The position numbers and the translations under genes were made by a program. DNA of 64,000 bases from Acetobacter pasteurianus subsp. pasteurianus LMG 1262 = NBRC 106471 (GTDB taxonomy: Bacteria; Pseudomonadota; Alphaproteobacteria; Acetobacterales; Acetobacteraceae). The notes below the pieces were generated by a model, which was not told the origin of the DNA, did no database searches, and saw only the letters and a program-made list of their open reading frames with translations. This document shows, one piece after another, positions 26,144-36,399 of this stretch (within the stretch, counting starts at the first letter, position 1; each line of letters opens with the position of its first letter). Where the stretch lies: contig NZ_CADO01000001.1 in NCBI RefSeq assembly GCF_000285275.1, positions 38,612 to 102,611 on the forward strand, read 5' to 3'.

Positions 26144-26863
26144 TCAGGTCCTCTCTTCAGACTGGCGAGAAAGAATGGCAGCAAACTCGGTGCCAAAACC
26201 TTCCAGACGATCCTGAAAAAGGTCCATACTGTTGCTGATGACGTTATACGCCACATAAGCCGGAATAGCCGTTAGCAGGCCAATGGCCGTTGCAAACAAA
26301 GCTTCGGAAATACCGGGGGCCACAACGCTGAGGTTTGTGTTGTGTTCAGCAGCAATGGAGCTGAAGGAATGCATGATCCCCCACACCGTACCAAACAGGC
26401 CGACAAAGGGTGCAACAGGTGCAACAGTGGCCAGAAAGATCACCCAGCGGCGCAGGCGATCCATTTCCCGCGTGATGGTAATGCCAATAGCGCGGTCAAC
26501 ACGTTCCTTAACGCCGCCACGCACCAGATCCACACCGGGAATACGGGCTGAACGCCGCCATTCCCCCATGGCTGCACCAAATACGGCAGACATCGGGTTG
26601 GTTGGCTTGGCGCCATCGCTTTCATACAGATCATCAAGGCTGCCACCAGACCAGAAGCGATCTTCAAACCCTGTGGCTTCACGATTGATACGACGCAATG
26701 TGACAAACTTGTCTAAAATAATTGCCCATACCATTACGCTGCAAATAAGCAGCCCCAGCATGACAATTTTAACAACAAGCGAGGCGTGCATGAACAACGC
26801 CCATACTGACAAATCTCCCGCCGCACTTACGCCGAGATTTGCCGCATCAACCGCACGATCCAA
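26144..26863 (-). CDS. tolQ: Tol-Pal system protein TolQ
   Basis: The MotA/ExbB-like channel subunit of the Tol motor. Three transmembrane segments are visible: VVKIVMLGLLICSVMVWAII near residue 30, LRRWVIFLATVAPVAPFVGLFGTVWGIM near 140, and ISEALFATAIGLLTAIPAYVAYN near 180. The conserved TVAPVAPFVGLFGTVWGI holds the Thr of the proton path. I prefer a TTG start at 26863 because AGGAGG lies 5 bases before it; a GTG at 26884 would add seven residues but its only AGGG abuts the codon. It is the first tol gene, 119 bases after ybgC. Confidence 0.92.
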   Translation of the reverse strand: MDRAVDAANLGVSAAGDLSVWALFMHASLVVKIVMLGLLICSVMVWAIILDKFVTLRRINREATGFEDRFWSGGSLDDLYESDGAKPTNPMSAVFGAAMGEWRRSARIPGVDLVRGGVKERVDRAIGITITREMDRLRRWVIFLATVAPVAPFVGLFGTVWGIMHSFSSIAAEHNTNLSVVAPGISEALFATAIGLLTAIPAYVAYNVISNSMDLFQDRLEGFGTEFAAILSRQSEERT

Positions 26864-26982
26864 TAATGCCTCCTGCCTCTGCACCCCTTACGGGCGATCT
26901 GTCTCCGACTCGGTCGAGACACATGCTTTGCCCGACGCTTCTGCTTCTTACTTGGTTACTCAAAAAAGCAGAAGAGGCGCTT

Positions 26983-27396
26983 TCATCCCTTTGGTGCCAA
27001 TTTCTGCAACAAATCACGCCATAACGGCGGAAATCGGGCAGGACGCCCATCTGATACTTTCACGCAGGCCAGACCAACCTCAACCTGAGCGCATATATCA
27101 TCACCGCGGGTGCATAGCTGATCCAAGCGGCAGCTAGCTGCTCTCAGGTCAATCAAACGGGTGGTAACAGTTACAATATCATCCAGTTTCAGGGGCATTT
27201 TGTAGGCAAGGCGGGCATCACGCACCACAAAAACAAGCCCATATTCTTCCTGCAAACTTGATGCTGGCATACCCAAGCTCCGAATCGCCTCGGTACGCGC
27301 ACGTTCTGCAAACGCCAGATACCGTGCGTGGTACACAATGCCGCCGGCATCTGTATCTTCGTAATAGATTCTAAAATCTATGGAGTGGGTGGTCAT
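26983..27396 (-). CDS. ybgC: Tol-Pal-associated acyl-CoA thioesterase YbgC
   Basis: A 137-residue hotdog-fold thioesterase usually linked to the tol genes. The active-site region is [28 protein letters not shown], with the catalytic Asp in YEDTDAGG. The ATG overlaps the ruvB stop (ATGA), so it is coupled to ruvB and forms the bridge between the ruv and tol groups. The cellular substrate in this organism is not known; acyl-CoA or acyl-ACP linked to phospholipid metabolism is the family expectation. Confidence 0.92.
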   Translation of the reverse strand: MTTHSIDFRIYYEDTDAGGIVYHARYLAFAERARTEAIRSLGMPASSLQEEYGLVFVVRDARLAYKMPLKLDDIVTVTTRLIDLRAASCRLDQLCTRGDDICAQVEVGLACVKVSDGRPARFPPLWRDLLQKLAPKG

Positions 27397-28469
27397 TCTT
27401 CCCCCTCATCCTCGCCTGCAAGGAAATCCATCTGCTGGTTGCCCCCGGTAGCAGAAGCCGGAGGGGTAAGCCCCAAATGCCGCCAGCCACGTTCACCAAG
27501 AACACGACCGCGCGTGGTACGCAAAACCAGACCTTCCTGAATCAGGTAAGGCTCAATCACATCTTCCAATGTATCGCGCGATTCGGCCAGAGCTGCCGCC
27601 AGCGTTTCCACCCCAACCGGGCCGCCATGATGATATTCGGCAATCCGCCGCAGGTAACGCCTATCCATGGCATCCAGCCCAAGCGCATCCACCTCTAGCC
27701 GCTTGAGTGCAGCATCTGCCACTTCTGCTTCTACCGGCACTCCGGCAGGCACGGTTACAGATGCAAAATCCCGCACCCGGCGCAACAGCCGCCCGGCAAT
27801 ACGGGGTGTGCCGCGGGAACGCCGGGCAATTTCCATTGCGCCACCTAGAGTTAGGGCAAAATCCAGCTTTTCTGCACCACGGGCCACAATTTTACACAGC
27901 TCTTCTGGTGTATAAAAAACCAGCCGGAGGGGAATACCAAACCTGTCCCGCAATGGTGTGGCCAAAAGCCCTGCCCTCGTGGTGGCAGCCACAAGCGTAA
28001 ACGGCGGCAGATCTATGCGAACAGACCGTGCAGCAGGACCTTCACCAATGATCAGATCAAGCTGGAAATCTTCCATCGCAGGATAGAGAATTTCCTCAAT
28101 GGCGGGCTGAAGGCGGTGAATTTCATCAATAAACAGCACATCACGCGGCTGTAGATTGGTAAGAATGGCTGCCAGATCACCCGCACGCTGGATAACGGGG
28201 CCAGATGTGGCCCGAAAACCTACACCTAGTTCGCGCGCAACAATCTGGGCCAAGGTTGTTTTCCCCAACCCCGGTGGCCCATGCAGCAAAACATGATCCA
28301 AGGCATCACCACGCTGTTTGGCTGCCTTGATAAAGATGGAAAGGTTTTCCCGGCTAGCCTTCTGGCCCGTAAAATCATGCAGAGTTTGCGGGCGAAGTGT
28401 GGATTCACCAACATCTTCCTCCCGCCGTGTCGCATCAATTTCCCGATCAGGCGTAAACTCCGCACTCAT
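27393..28469 (-). CDS. ruvB: Holliday junction branch migration helicase RuvB
   Basis: A 358-residue AAA+ motor that drives branch migration with RuvA. Walker A is [12 protein letters not shown] near residue 66, Walker B is [10 protein letters not shown], sensor 1 is [10 protein letters not shown], and the arginine finger region is TPLRDRFG. The C-terminal winged helix has [14 protein letters not shown] and [17 protein letters not shown]. It overlaps ruvA upstream and ybgC downstream by ATGA. Confidence 0.97.
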   Translation of the reverse strand: MSAEFTPDREIDATRREEDVGESTLRPQTLHDFTGQKASRENLSIFIKAAKQRGDALDHVLLHGPPGLGKTTLAQIVARELGVGFRATSGPVIQRAGDLAAILTNLQPRDVLFIDEIHRLQPAIEEILYPAMEDFQLDLIIGEGPAARSVRIDLPPFTLVAATTRAGLLATPLRDRFGIPLRLVFYTPEELCKIVARGAEKLDFALTLGGAMEIARRSRGTPRIAGRLLRRVRDFASVTVPAGVPVEAEVADAALKRLEVDALGLDAMDRRYLRRIAEYHHGGPVGVETLAAALAESRDTLEDVIEPYLIQEGLVLRTTRGRVLGERGWRHLGLTPPASATGGNQQMDFLAGEDEGEE

Positions 28470-29074
28470 CGGGCAAGGTCTTTCAGGCTGTCACGAATCA
28501 CCAGATCCAGTGTGGCAGCCGCCCCATGTGCATCCATGACTTTCCGCACCACAGGCGCTGCTTCTGCCCGGCGGAAACCCAAACCAGCCAGCGCCATAAG
28601 CGCATCTGCTTCTATACTGCCAGCAGGTGTTGCCATGGCCGGAATGGTAATACCGCCACCACCACCGGGCATTTTGCCGGCTTTATCACGCAGCTCTGTC
28701 AGAATCCGTTCTGCCAACCTACCGCCTACACCCGGCGCACGTGTGAGACTGGCTTTGTCTGATGTCATCAGCGCAGCCACCAATTCTCCCGGTGACAGAG
28801 TGGAAAGGATACCAAGAGCAACCTTTGCCCCTACCCCCTGCACGCTTGTTAGCAGCCGGAACCATTCACGCTCTGCACTTTCCATAAAACCGTACAGAAG
28901 AATGGCATCTTCACGCACAACGGTTTCTATCAGAAGCCGGGCTTTTTCTGGTGGGTTCGGCAAAGCCGCCAAAGTGCGTGTAGAGGCTGCAACAAGATAG
29001 CCCACACCGTTTACGTCTATAACGCAGCTTCCCAGATCAACCTGAATGACCAATCCGCATAAAAACGCAATCAT
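28466..29074 (-). CDS. ruvA: Holliday junction DNA helicase subunit RuvA
   Basis: The tetrameric junction-binding subunit. It begins [12 protein letters not shown], the usual RuvA start, with the ATG at 29074 overlapping the ruvC stop. The N-terminal OB domain, the helix-hairpin-helix motifs ([16 protein letters not shown] and [16 protein letters not shown]) and a C-terminal domain III that contacts RuvB are all present. Length is 202 residues. The frame is open farther upstream inside ruvC but that is not used by the family. Confidence 0.97.
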   Translation of the reverse strand: MIAFLCGLVIQVDLGSCVIDVNGVGYLVAASTRTLAALPNPPEKARLLIETVVREDAILLYGFMESAEREWFRLLTSVQGVGAKVALGILSTLSPGELVAALMTSDKASLTRAPGVGGRLAERILTELRDKAGKMPGGGGGITIPAMATPAGSIEADALMALAGLGFRRAEAAPVVRKVMDAHGAAATLDLVIRDSLKDLAR

Positions 29075-29577
29075 GCCATTCTTACCCCGGCTGCAATATG
29101 GCGTGCACTGGCACGATGATGGGCGTGGCAAATAGCAACAGCCAGCGCATCCGACGCATCTGCACGGATAATTTCTGCTCCGGGCAAAAGCCGCCGCACC
29201 ATCATTTCCACCTGTTTTTTATCTGCTGATCCGGTGCCAACAACCGATTTTTTAACAGAAAGCGCACCGTATTCCGCCACACTCACGCCAGCCAATGCGG
29301 GCACAAGCAACGCCACGCCTCGCGCATAACCCAGCTTAAGAGTGGCCGAACCATTACGGTTTACGTAAGTTTCTTCAACAGCAGATTCTTGTGGTGCCAA
29401 CCTGTCTATCAGCATTAACAGGTTATCATGCAGCACCTTTAAGCGGTCTGGCACGCTATCAGCGCTATTGGTTGCAATAACACCATTTTCAACATGCCGG
29501 AGCCGATTGCCCTCGACATCAATCACGCCCCACCCTGTAAATCGCAGGCCGGGATCAATGCCGAGCAGACGTACCAT
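29071..29577 (-). CDS. ruvC: Holliday junction resolvase RuvC
   Basis: A 168-residue RNase H-fold nuclease cutting four-way junctions. The catalytic acids are seen in LLGIDPGLRFTGWG (Asp7), AVEETYVNRN (Glu), and IIRADASDALAVAICHAH (two Asp). It starts the ruvC-ruvA-ruvB-ybgC overlapping chain and lies 6 bases after yebC, the common yebC-ruvCAB order. Confidence 0.97.
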   Translation of the reverse strand: MVRLLGIDPGLRFTGWGVIDVEGNRLRHVENGVIATNSADSVPDRLKVLHDNLLMLIDRLAPQESAVEETYVNRNGSATLKLGYARGVALLVPALAGVSVAEYGALSVKKSVVGTGSADKKQVEMMVRRLLPGAEIIRADASDALAVAICHAHHRASARHIAAGVRMA

Positions 29578-29583
29578 TATGAT

Positions 29584-30333
29584 TTATGCCGAAAGTTTTT
29601 CGGCCAGATCATCCGGCAGGTCAAAATTGGCGTACACATTCTGCACGTCATCGTGGTCTTCAAGCGTATCAAGCAGCTTGAACAGGGTGCGTGCTTTGTC
29701 TTCATCCAGCGTTACGGTGTTTTCGGGGCGCCAGTCCAGCTTGGCACTTTCCGGTTCACCAAAGCGTGCTTCCAGCGCATCCTTCACGGCAAAGAAGGAT
29801 TCCACTTCACACGTTACTTCATGTGAAGTTTCGGTGGAGACAACGTTTTCTGCACCAGCTTCAATAGCGGCTTCCAGCATTTCATCTTCAGAAGCAACAG
29901 AAGCCGGGTACGTGATCACACCCAAGCGGCGGAACATGAAGGAAACGGAATTTGTTTCCCCCATAGAGCCACCGTGCTTGGAAAATGCTGCACGCACGTC
30001 TGATGCGGTACGGTTACGGTTATCGGTCAGCCCTTCAACAATAACGGCTACACCGGCAGGGCCGTAGCCCTCGTACCGCACTTCCACATAATCATCACCA
30101 CCCGCAGCGCCAGATGCTTTTTTAATGGCGCGCTCAATGGTGTCTTTGGGCATGTTCACTTCACGCGCGGCAGAAATGGCTGCACGCAGGCGTGGGTTAG
30201 CTGCCGGATCAGGCAAGCCCGAACGCGTTGCTACCGTAAGTTCACGAATAACCTTACCGAACTGCTTGGAGCGTTTTGCATCCTGTGCACCTTTACGGTG
30301 CATAATGTTCTTAAACTGGGAATGACCAGCCAT
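29584..30333 (-). CDS. yebC: YebC/PmpR family protein
   Basis: A 249-residue member of the YebC family. It starts [23 protein letters not shown], the family signature, and continues with [16 protein letters not shown] and [23 protein letters not shown]. Members were described as transcription regulators and some have more recently been linked to ribosomes stalled at proline runs, so the role here is open. It lies between secA and ruvC. Confidence 0.93.
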   Translation of the reverse strand: MAGHSQFKNIMHRKGAQDAKRSKQFGKVIRELTVATRSGLPDPAANPRLRAAISAAREVNMPKDTIERAIKKASGAAGGDDYVEVRYEGYGPAGVAVIVEGLTDNRNRTASDVRAAFSKHGGSMGETNSVSFMFRRLGVITYPASVASEDEMLEAAIEAGAENVVSTETSHEVTCEVESFFAVKDALEARFGEPESAKLDWRPENTVTLDEDKARTLFKLLDTLEDHDDVQNVYANFDLPDDLAEKLSA

Positions 30334-30372
30334 CTTCCTTACCTTGTCGTCTGCAACAGTGCCGGGCAGGCT

Positions 30373-33099
30373 TTAGACAAGCCGCCCATGACAATGCTTG
30401 TATTTCTGGCCCGAGCCACATGGGCAGGGCGCGTTACGAGGTGTTTCACCCCAGCTTGAAGGATCATCCGGCATAATGGCACTGCCACCGATAGGCGTGG
30501 CCATTTCCGGCGATGCACCGGGTGAAAGGCCCGGCCCCGGTTCCGATGCATATCCCTGCACTTCCGGGTCAGCATGAATTTCTGCCGTATCGGCAAACGG
30601 ATCAGCCGCTGCTGGCGGGGGTGTCACTTCCACCCGTGCCATCAGCCCCACCACACGCTGGCGCATTTCTTCCAACATGAATGTAAAGAGCTGGAAGGCT
30701 TCGTGCTTATATTCGTTCAGCGGATCTTTCTGGCCATAAGCACGTAGGCCAATGCCCTGCCGCAACTGATCCAACGCATGCAGATGCTCTTTCCACACGG
30801 CGTCATATGTTGTCAGCAGAATCTGCTTTTCAATAAAGCGCATCAGATCCGGGCCAATATTGGCGGCTCGGGCAGCCTGCGCCTGCGTGGCAGCCTGGCT
30901 GATCCGGTCAGCCACAGCCTCGGCATCCATACCATCTTCCTTGGCCCAAGCTGCTATAGGCAGATCCAAGCCAAAGGTTTTCTGCACGTCTTCCGTCAGC
31001 CCAGCCACATCCCACTGTTCCGCAAAGGATTTTTCCGGGATACGGCGCGCGACCATTGCATCGATGACGTCTTCCTGAGCTTCCGTCACGATGGAAGAAA
31101 CATCCTCAGTCGCCATGAATTCACGGCGCTGGGCATACACTTCCTTGCGCTGGTCGTTCATCACGTCATCATATTTGAGCGTGTTCTTGCGCATATCGAA
31201 GTTGCGGGCTTCGACTTTTCTCTGCGCCCGTTCCAGCGCCTTGCTCAACCATGGATGAACAATGGCCTCGCCTTCCTTCATGCCCATTTTCTGGAACATC
31301 CCGCTCATGCGGTCTGACCCGAAAATACGCATCAAGTCATCCTGAAGCGAGATAAAGAATTTGGAATTACCGGGGTCACCCTGACGGCCTGCACGGCCAC
31401 GCAGCTGGTTATCAATACGGCGGCTTTCATGCCGTTCCGTGCCGACAACATACAAGCCACCTGCTTGCTGCACGATGTCATGATCCCGTGCAACGCGATC
31501 ACGAATTTCCTTCTCAGCAGCTTCACGCTCTGGAGACTCTTCCATATCCCCCAAGGTCTGGGAGATCAGCATTTCCACGTTGCCGCCGAGCTTAATATCC
31601 GTGCCTCGACCAGCCATGTTGGTGGCAATAGTGATGGCACCCGGTGCACCCGCCTGCGCCACAATCTTTGCTTCCATTTCATGGAAACGCGCGTTCAACA
31701 CGTTATGTGGAATTGCTTCACTTTTCAGCAGGTCTGAAAGCGCTTCACTTTTCTCAATAGACGTGGTGCCCACCAGAATCGGCTGGCCGCGTTCGTGCAC
31801 ATCTCGGATGAGTTTGACAACAGCAGCAAACTTTTCCTGTTCTGTCAGATAGATCTCGTCGTCTTCATCCTTACGGGCAACCGGACGGTTGGTGGGAATG
31901 GCCACCACATCCAGATTGTAGATTTCTGCAAACTCATCCGCCTCTGTCATGGCGGTGCCGGTCATGCCGGAAAGCTTGGGATAAAGGCGGAAATAGTTCT
32001 GGAAGGTGATGGAAGCCAGCGTCTGGTTTTCCTGCTGAACTTCCACGTGCTCTTTGGCTTCCAGCGCCTGGTGCAGACCATCGGAATACCGGCGGCCTTC
32101 CATCATGCGCCCGGTGAATTCGTCAATAATCACCACTTTGCCATCACGCACGATGTAATCCACATCCCGCGAGAACAGCGTATGCGCACGCAAGGACTGC
32201 TGAACGTGGTGTACCACAGCCACATGCTGCAGATCGTAAAGACCACCCTCATCCAGCACACCTGCCTGACGCAGCAGGTTTTCTACATGGTCAGATCCGG
32301 CATCAGTCAGAATAACCGTACGGAACTTTTCATCTTTTTCAAAGGTTGTCGGATCCTGCACAAGCTGAGCAACCACGGCATCCACTGCGCGGTACAGGTC
32401 TGAGCTATCTTCTGCCGGGCCGGAGATAATCAGTGGAGTACGAGCTTCGTCAATCAGGATCGAATCCACTTCATCCACAATCGCGTGGTAGAAGGGGCGC
32501 TGCACCATTTCGCCCAACTGGTACTTCATATTATCACGCAGATAATCGAAGCCGAATTCGTTGTTCGTGCCGTACGTAATATCAGACGCATAAGCCTGAC
32601 GGCGCGCATCATCAGGCATGTTGGGCACAATCACGCCCGTTGTCAGGCCCAGAAAACTGTAAAGCCGCCCCATCTCTGCAGCGTCACGCGCTGCAAGATA
32701 GTCGTTCACAGTAACAACATGCACGCCCTTGCCTGCCAACGCGCTGAGATACACAGCCAGCGTAGCCACCAGGGTTTTACCTTCCCCGGTGCGCATTTCT
32801 GCAATGCGGCCAGAATGAAGCACCATGCCGCCAATCAGCTGCACGTCAAAATGCCGCATCCCCAACACCCTGCGTGAGGCCTCACGGCACACAGCAAAGG
32901 CTTCGGGCAGCAGATCATCCAGACTTTCGCCCTTGGCGATCCGGTCTCGGAATTCCTGCGTTTTGCCAGAAAGAGCGGTATCATCCAACGCCTGCACCTG
33001 TGGTTCAAGCGCGTTGATCTCCGGCACCCGGCGTTGAAATATCTTAAGCGTCCGGTCGTTGGCGGTGCCGAACAGGGCGCGGACAAAGCGTGAAAGCAT
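30373..33099 (-). CDS. secA: Preprotein translocase ATPase SecA
   Basis: The motor that drives proteins through SecYEG. From [11 protein letters not shown] the protein is 908 residues. Walker A is [13 protein letters not shown] near residue 103; Walker B carries [31 protein letters not shown] and [10 protein letters not shown] motifs mark the second nucleotide domain. [11 protein letters not shown] and [15 protein letters not shown] are the helicase motif V and VI analogues. The tail ends with the zinc SEC-C motif [14 protein letters not shown]. The frame permits two more residues upstream. It diverges from the parvulin gene. Confidence 0.97.
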   Translation of the reverse strand: MLSRFVRALFGTANDRTLKIFQRRVPEINALEPQVQALDDTALSGKTQEFRDRIAKGESLDDLLPEAFAVCREASRRVLGMRHFDVQLIGGMVLHSGRIAEMRTGEGKTLVATLAVYLSALAGKGVHVVTVNDYLAARDAAEMGRLYSFLGLTTGVIVPNMPDDARRQAYASDITYGTNNEFGFDYLRDNMKYQLGEMVQRPFYHAIVDEVDSILIDEARTPLIISGPAEDSSDLYRAVDAVVAQLVQDPTTFEKDEKFRTVILTDAGSDHVENLLRQAGVLDEGGLYDLQHVAVVHHVQQSLRAHTLFSRDVDYIVRDGKVVIIDEFTGRMMEGRRYSDGLHQALEAKEHVEVQQENQTLASITFQNYFRLYPKLSGMTGTAMTEADEFAEIYNLDVVAIPTNRPVARKDEDDEIYLTEQEKFAAVVKLIRDVHERGQPILVGTTSIEKSEALSDLLKSEAIPHNVLNARFHEMEAKIVAQAGAPGAITIATNMAGRGTDIKLGGNVEMLISQTLGDMEESPEREAAEKEIRDRVARDHDIVQQAGGLYVVGTERHESRRIDNQLRGRAGRQGDPGNSKFFISLQDDLMRIFGSDRMSGMFQKMGMKEGEAIVHPWLSKALERAQRKVEARNFDMRKNTLKYDDVMNDQRKEVYAQRREFMATEDVSSIVTEAQEDVIDAMVARRIPEKSFAEQWDVAGLTEDVQKTFGLDLPIAAWAKEDGMDAEAVADRISQAATQAQAARAANIGPDLMRFIEKQILLTTYDAVWKEHLHALDQLRQGIGLRAYGQKDPLNEYKHEAFQLFTFMLEEMRQRVVGLMARVEVTPPPAAADPFADTAEIHADPEVQGYASEPGPGLSPGASPEMATPIGGSAIMPDDPSSWGETPRNAPCPCGSGQKYKHCHGRLV

Positions 33100-33301
33100 G
33101 AACACCTTTCCGGAACAATGCGGCCCCTTACCCCTGCACTACCCCAAATGGTAATGCAGCAAGGGACACTGGCATGGCTGGCTTGCCGTGCAAAATAGGA
33201 CCGGGGCGGGTTGCGGTCAACCAACCGTACCGGTGGAAGCAGGATTGAAACAGGGGTTGCCGGGTGGAAAGCCCTCCTTCATACAGGATAAACAGGTTTT
33301 A

Positions 33302-34246
33302 ATGGCTTTAAAGGTTTTAATACACATGCGGCTTATTCCCCACGCGTTTGGACTGGCAGCAGCAGCTCTTTTTGCTACTACCACCCTTTGCACGCCCTCT
33401 TTTGCAGCAGACCCGGCCCCCGCAGCAGCGGCCGCACCTGCAAAGCCAGCAGACCCCAACGCCGTGGTAGCCACCGTGAATGGTGAAAAAATCACGCTGT
33501 CTGATGTGCAGACGGCCATGATCTCTCTGCCACCGCAGATGCGCCAGCTACCCCCGAACCTGATTTTCCCCATGCTGGTCAACCAGTTGGCAGATCAGAA
33601 AGCCATTCTGATTACAGCCCAAAAAGAAGGCTTGGATAAAAAGCCTGAAACCCAGCAGATGATGGTGAACGCATCCAACACCGCATTGCAAAATGCGTGG
33701 TTGTCTGAGCAGGTTATGCCACATCTGACTGATGATGCCGTTAAGCAGTATTATGATCAGAACTACGCAGGCAAGCCAGCTGAAAAAGAAGTGCATGCCC
33801 GCCATATTCTGGTGAAAACCGAAGCCGAAGCGAATGATGTAATCAAGAAGCTGAAGGCTGGTGCAGATTTTGGTAAACTGGCTGCTCAAGTTTCTACCGA
33901 TAAGGGCAGCGCCCAGCAGAACGGTGGTGATCTGGGCTGGTTCAAGAAAACAGACATGATCCCGGCCTTCTCCGATGCCGCCTTCGCCATGAAAAAGGGT
34001 GAAATCAGCAGCACTCCGGTGAAAAGCCAGTATGGCTACCATGTCATTCAGGTGCTGGACACACGTACAGACCCGGTTCCCACACTGGACGCAGTGCGTG
34101 ACAAAATCCGTCAGGCCCTTATCCAGAAATATGTGCGTGAAGCCGTGGATAAAGCCACCAATCAGGTCAAAATCGTACGTTTTGACCCCAACACCGGCAA
34201 GCCGCTGGCTGATGCGCCTGCACCTGCCGCTGCACCTCAGAAATAA
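33302..34246 (+). CDS. Periplasmic parvulin-type peptidyl-prolyl isomerase
   Basis: A SurA/PpiC-like chaperone of about 314 residues. It has a signal peptide (RLIPHAFGLAAAALFATTT, cleavage near SFAA-DP), an Ala/Pro linker, an N-terminal SurA-like helical domain (KITLSDVQTAMISLPPQMRQ) and one parvulin domain with ARHILVKTEAEANDVIKKL, GGDLGWFKKTDMIPAF and SQYGYHVIQVLD. It would fold outer-membrane or secreted proteins after Sec export; it sits next to, and diverges from, secA. ATGs at 33302 and 33326 are both possible; the former has an AGG about nine bases upstream. Confidence 0.92.
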   Translation: MALKVLIHMRLIPHAFGLAAAALFATTTLCTPSFAADPAPAAAAAPAKPADPNAVVATVNGEKITLSDVQTAMISLPPQMRQLPPNLIFPMLVNQLADQKAILITAQKEGLDKKPETQQMMVNASNTALQNAWLSEQVMPHLTDDAVKQYYDQNYAGKPAEKEVHARHILVKTEAEANDVIKKLKAGADFGKLAAQVSTDKGSAQQNGGDLGWFKKTDMIPAFSDAAFAMKKGEISSTPVKSQYGYHVIQVLDTRTDPVPTLDAVRDKIRQALIQKYVREAVDKATNQVKIVRFDPNTGKPLADAPAPAAAPQK

Positions 34247-34260
34247 GACCATTAAACCGC

Positions 34261-34292
34261 AAAACTCGCCCCTTATTTAGGGCGAGGTTTTT
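34261..34292 (+). terminator. Terminator after the parvulin gene
   Basis: AAAACTCGCCC and GGGCGAGGTTTT arms with one bulge around a short AT-rich loop, followed by TTTTT, 15 bases after the stop. Confidence 0.75.
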
Positions 34293-34320
34293 GCTCAGAT
34301 ACCCTTAAGGATACCGCCAG

Positions 34321-35568
34321 ATGGCGCAGACAATCCCCGTTTCCCCCCTGGCCCTGCCAATGCCGGAACTTGGTGTTGTGCGTGGGATTCGCCTTGGCGC
34401 TATTGCAGCTGGTATTCGTTATAAGGGCCGCACAGATCTGGTTCTGGCAGAAATGGCCCCCTGCACCACAGTGGCGGGCGTATTTACCAAATCCAAATGC
34501 CCCGGCGCACCTGTAGACTGGTGCCGCGCTATTCTATCCAAAGGCGAAGCCCGTGCACTAGTTGTAAACGCCGGGAACGCCAACGTATTTACCGGCCAAG
34601 CCGGACGCAAAACATGCGAAGCCACAGCAGAAGCAACTGCCAGACTGGCCGATTGCTCTGCCGAAAATGTTTATTTGGCTTCTACCGGCGTTATTGGGGA
34701 AATCCTGCCCGCCGAGCGCATTACCTCTGCCCTCCCCGCGCTGCATACCGCCCTTTCTGAAACCGGATGGGAAGATGCCGCACGCGGAATCATGACTACG
34801 GATACCTTCCCTAAAGCTGCTGTCCGTAAAGCCACCATTAAAGGCACGGAAGTTATTATTCAGGGCATTGCCAAAGGTAGTGGCATGATTGCGCCAGACA
34901 TGGCCACCATGCTTGCCTTTGTGGCAACGGATGCCAAACTACCTGCTCCGGTGCTACAGGCCCTGTTGAGCGCTGGTATCCAAAAAACCTTCAATTGCAT
35001 TACGGTGGACTCGGATACTTCAACCTCCGACATGGTGCTGCTATTTGCTACCGGAGCGGCGCAGAATCCGGACATTGCCGCCACCACAGATGCTCTGACA
35101 GACCCGGAACTGGCTGATTTCCGCACTGCGTTGAACGCCGTTCTGCACGATCTTGCGCTGCTGGTCATTCGCGATGGTGAAGGCATTACCAAGCTGATGA
35201 GCATTAAGGTCAGCGGTGCTGTTTCCGATCAATCTGCATGGCGTGTGGCTATGGCTATTGGCAATTCCCCACTGGTGAAAACTGCCGTAGCGGGAGAAGA
35301 TGCCAATTGGGGCCGTGTTGTTATGGCTGTTGGCAAATGTGGGGAACCCGCAGACCGCGATACGCTTTCTGTTTCTATTGGCGGTGTATGCATTGCTCGT
35401 AACGGCACCGTTGTGGATGGGTATGATGAAACCCCTGTGGTGGCGCATATGAAAGGGCAGGAAATCGACATTGCTGTTGATCTCGGCCTTGGCGCAGGCA
35501 CTGCTCAGGCCTGGAGTTGCGATCTAACCCACGGCTATATTGATATCAACGGGTCTTACCGCAGTTAA
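34321..35568 (+). CDS. argJ: Bifunctional glutamate N-acetyltransferase/amino-acid acetyltransferase ArgJ
   Basis: Transfers acetyl between N-acetylornithine and glutamate, and often also makes N-acetylglutamate from acetyl-CoA, in arginine synthesis. At 415 residues it is full length. The autoproteolytic site lies in KGSGMIAPDMATMLAFVATD, where the Thr of MATML becomes the nucleophile of the beta chain. Other signatures are VVNAGNANVFTG, STGVIGE, TDTFPK and GEDANWGRVVMAVG. It begins at an ATG just past the parvulin terminator. Confidence 0.96.
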   Translation: MAQTIPVSPLALPMPELGVVRGIRLGAIAAGIRYKGRTDLVLAEMAPCTTVAGVFTKSKCPGAPVDWCRAILSKGEARALVVNAGNANVFTGQAGRKTCEATAEATARLADCSAENVYLASTGVIGEILPAERITSALPALHTALSETGWEDAARGIMTTDTFPKAAVRKATIKGTEVIIQGIAKGSGMIAPDMATMLAFVATDAKLPAPVLQALLSAGIQKTFNCITVDSDTSTSDMVLLFATGAAQNPDIAATTDALTDPELADFRTALNAVLHDLALLVIRDGEGITKLMSIKVSGAVSDQSAWRVAMAIGNSPLVKTAVAGEDANWGRVVMAVGKCGEPADRDTLSVSIGGVCIARNGTVVDGYDETPVVAHMKGQEIDIAVDLGLGAGTAQAWSCDLTHGYIDINGSYRS

Positions 35569-35623
35569 ACACTACTTTCTGCCCACTGCTTATTTACTTA
35601 TCTTTCCTGCGGAGCAGGTTCTT

Positions 35624-36253
35624 ATGTCCAATTCGGCACCGCCTCCCGGCTGGGGGGCTCCTTCTGGCGATTTTTATGGAATGCAGCCCGGCACACCCGC
35701 TCCTGTATGGATTTACGCCGGCTTCTGGTGGCGGGTATGGGCTTTTCTGATTGATGGCATTATCCTTGGAGCCATAGAAACCGTTCTGGGCTTTTTTGTT
35801 GCACCCAATGTCACTGTGGATTGGCAGGAACTCCCCATTGATGGTTCCGGACAAAGCATGAATGTGGTAGATGTTGCCTCCTTCGTGCAGCCTGAAAACA
35901 TCTCGGTTCTTATCCCACACATTCATACAGGTCCCTGGCCACTTGCCAGTCTACTGCTCGCCCTCATTCCGGCGATCTATTATGTGTTGTTTGAGGCATC
36001 TTCCCTCCGTGGTACCCCCGGTAAACGAGTATGCAGGCTGGAAGTGGTAACACTTTCAGGTGGGCAGATCAGTTTGGCACAGGCTATTCTGCGCTTTGTC
36101 ATCAAGGCCTTTATCTCTTTCCCGCTGCTATATATCGGCGTCATCATGGTTGCGTTTACGCGGCGCAAGCAGGGATTGCATGACCTTATAGCCGGCACGT
36201 TGGTTATTCGGGCAGAAACGCAGCAAGTTGCACCCTTTCAACCACACCGGTAA
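35624..36253 (+). CDS. RDD family membrane protein
   Basis: A 209-residue inner-membrane protein. A Pro/Gly-rich N-terminus (SAPPPGWGAPSGDFYG) leads to the RDD domain. It has WWRVWAFLIDGIILGAIETVLGF with the conserved Arg and Asp of the family, a second segment LASLLLALIPAIYYVLF, then GTPGKRVCRLEVV and a last segment AFISFPLLYIGVIMVAF followed by RRKQGLHDLIAGTLVI. These are the classic RDD signatures. The molecular function is not established. The ATG at 35624 has a GGAG ten bases upstream; an earlier start overlaps argJ and is unlikely. Confidence 0.9.
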   Translation: MSNSAPPPGWGAPSGDFYGMQPGTPAPVWIYAGFWWRVWAFLIDGIILGAIETVLGFFVAPNVTVDWQELPIDGSGQSMNVVDVASFVQPENISVLIPHIHTGPWPLASLLLALIPAIYYVLFEASSLRGTPGKRVCRLEVVTLSGGQISLAQAILRFVIKAFISFPLLYIGVIMVAFTRRKQGLHDLIAGTLVIRAETQQVAPFQPHR

Positions 36254-36302
36254 CTGACCCGCTCCTTCCTGAACAACTGCTATCAGCACGCATCATCTTG
36301 AT

Positions 36303-36351
36303 GCCGCCCAATTTGCCTCCTACCCTAGAGGCAGATTGGGCGGCACTTTTT
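36303..36351 (+). terminator. Strong terminator after the RDD gene
   Basis: Seventeen-base arms 36303-36319 (GCCGCCCAATTTGCCTC) and 36328-36344 pair fully with one G-U pair and an 8-base loop, followed by ACTTTTTT. Confidence 0.88.
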
Positions 36352-36399
36352 TGCGCGCCCTTATTATCTTACCCGTTCAGCAAAGGATGCAGCGCCCCC

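Noticed and set aside
36298..36399. Upstream start for the MscS gene
   Set aside because: The ATGs at 36298 and 36301 are at the foot of the strong RDD terminator hairpin, so a transcript starting downstream could not use them.
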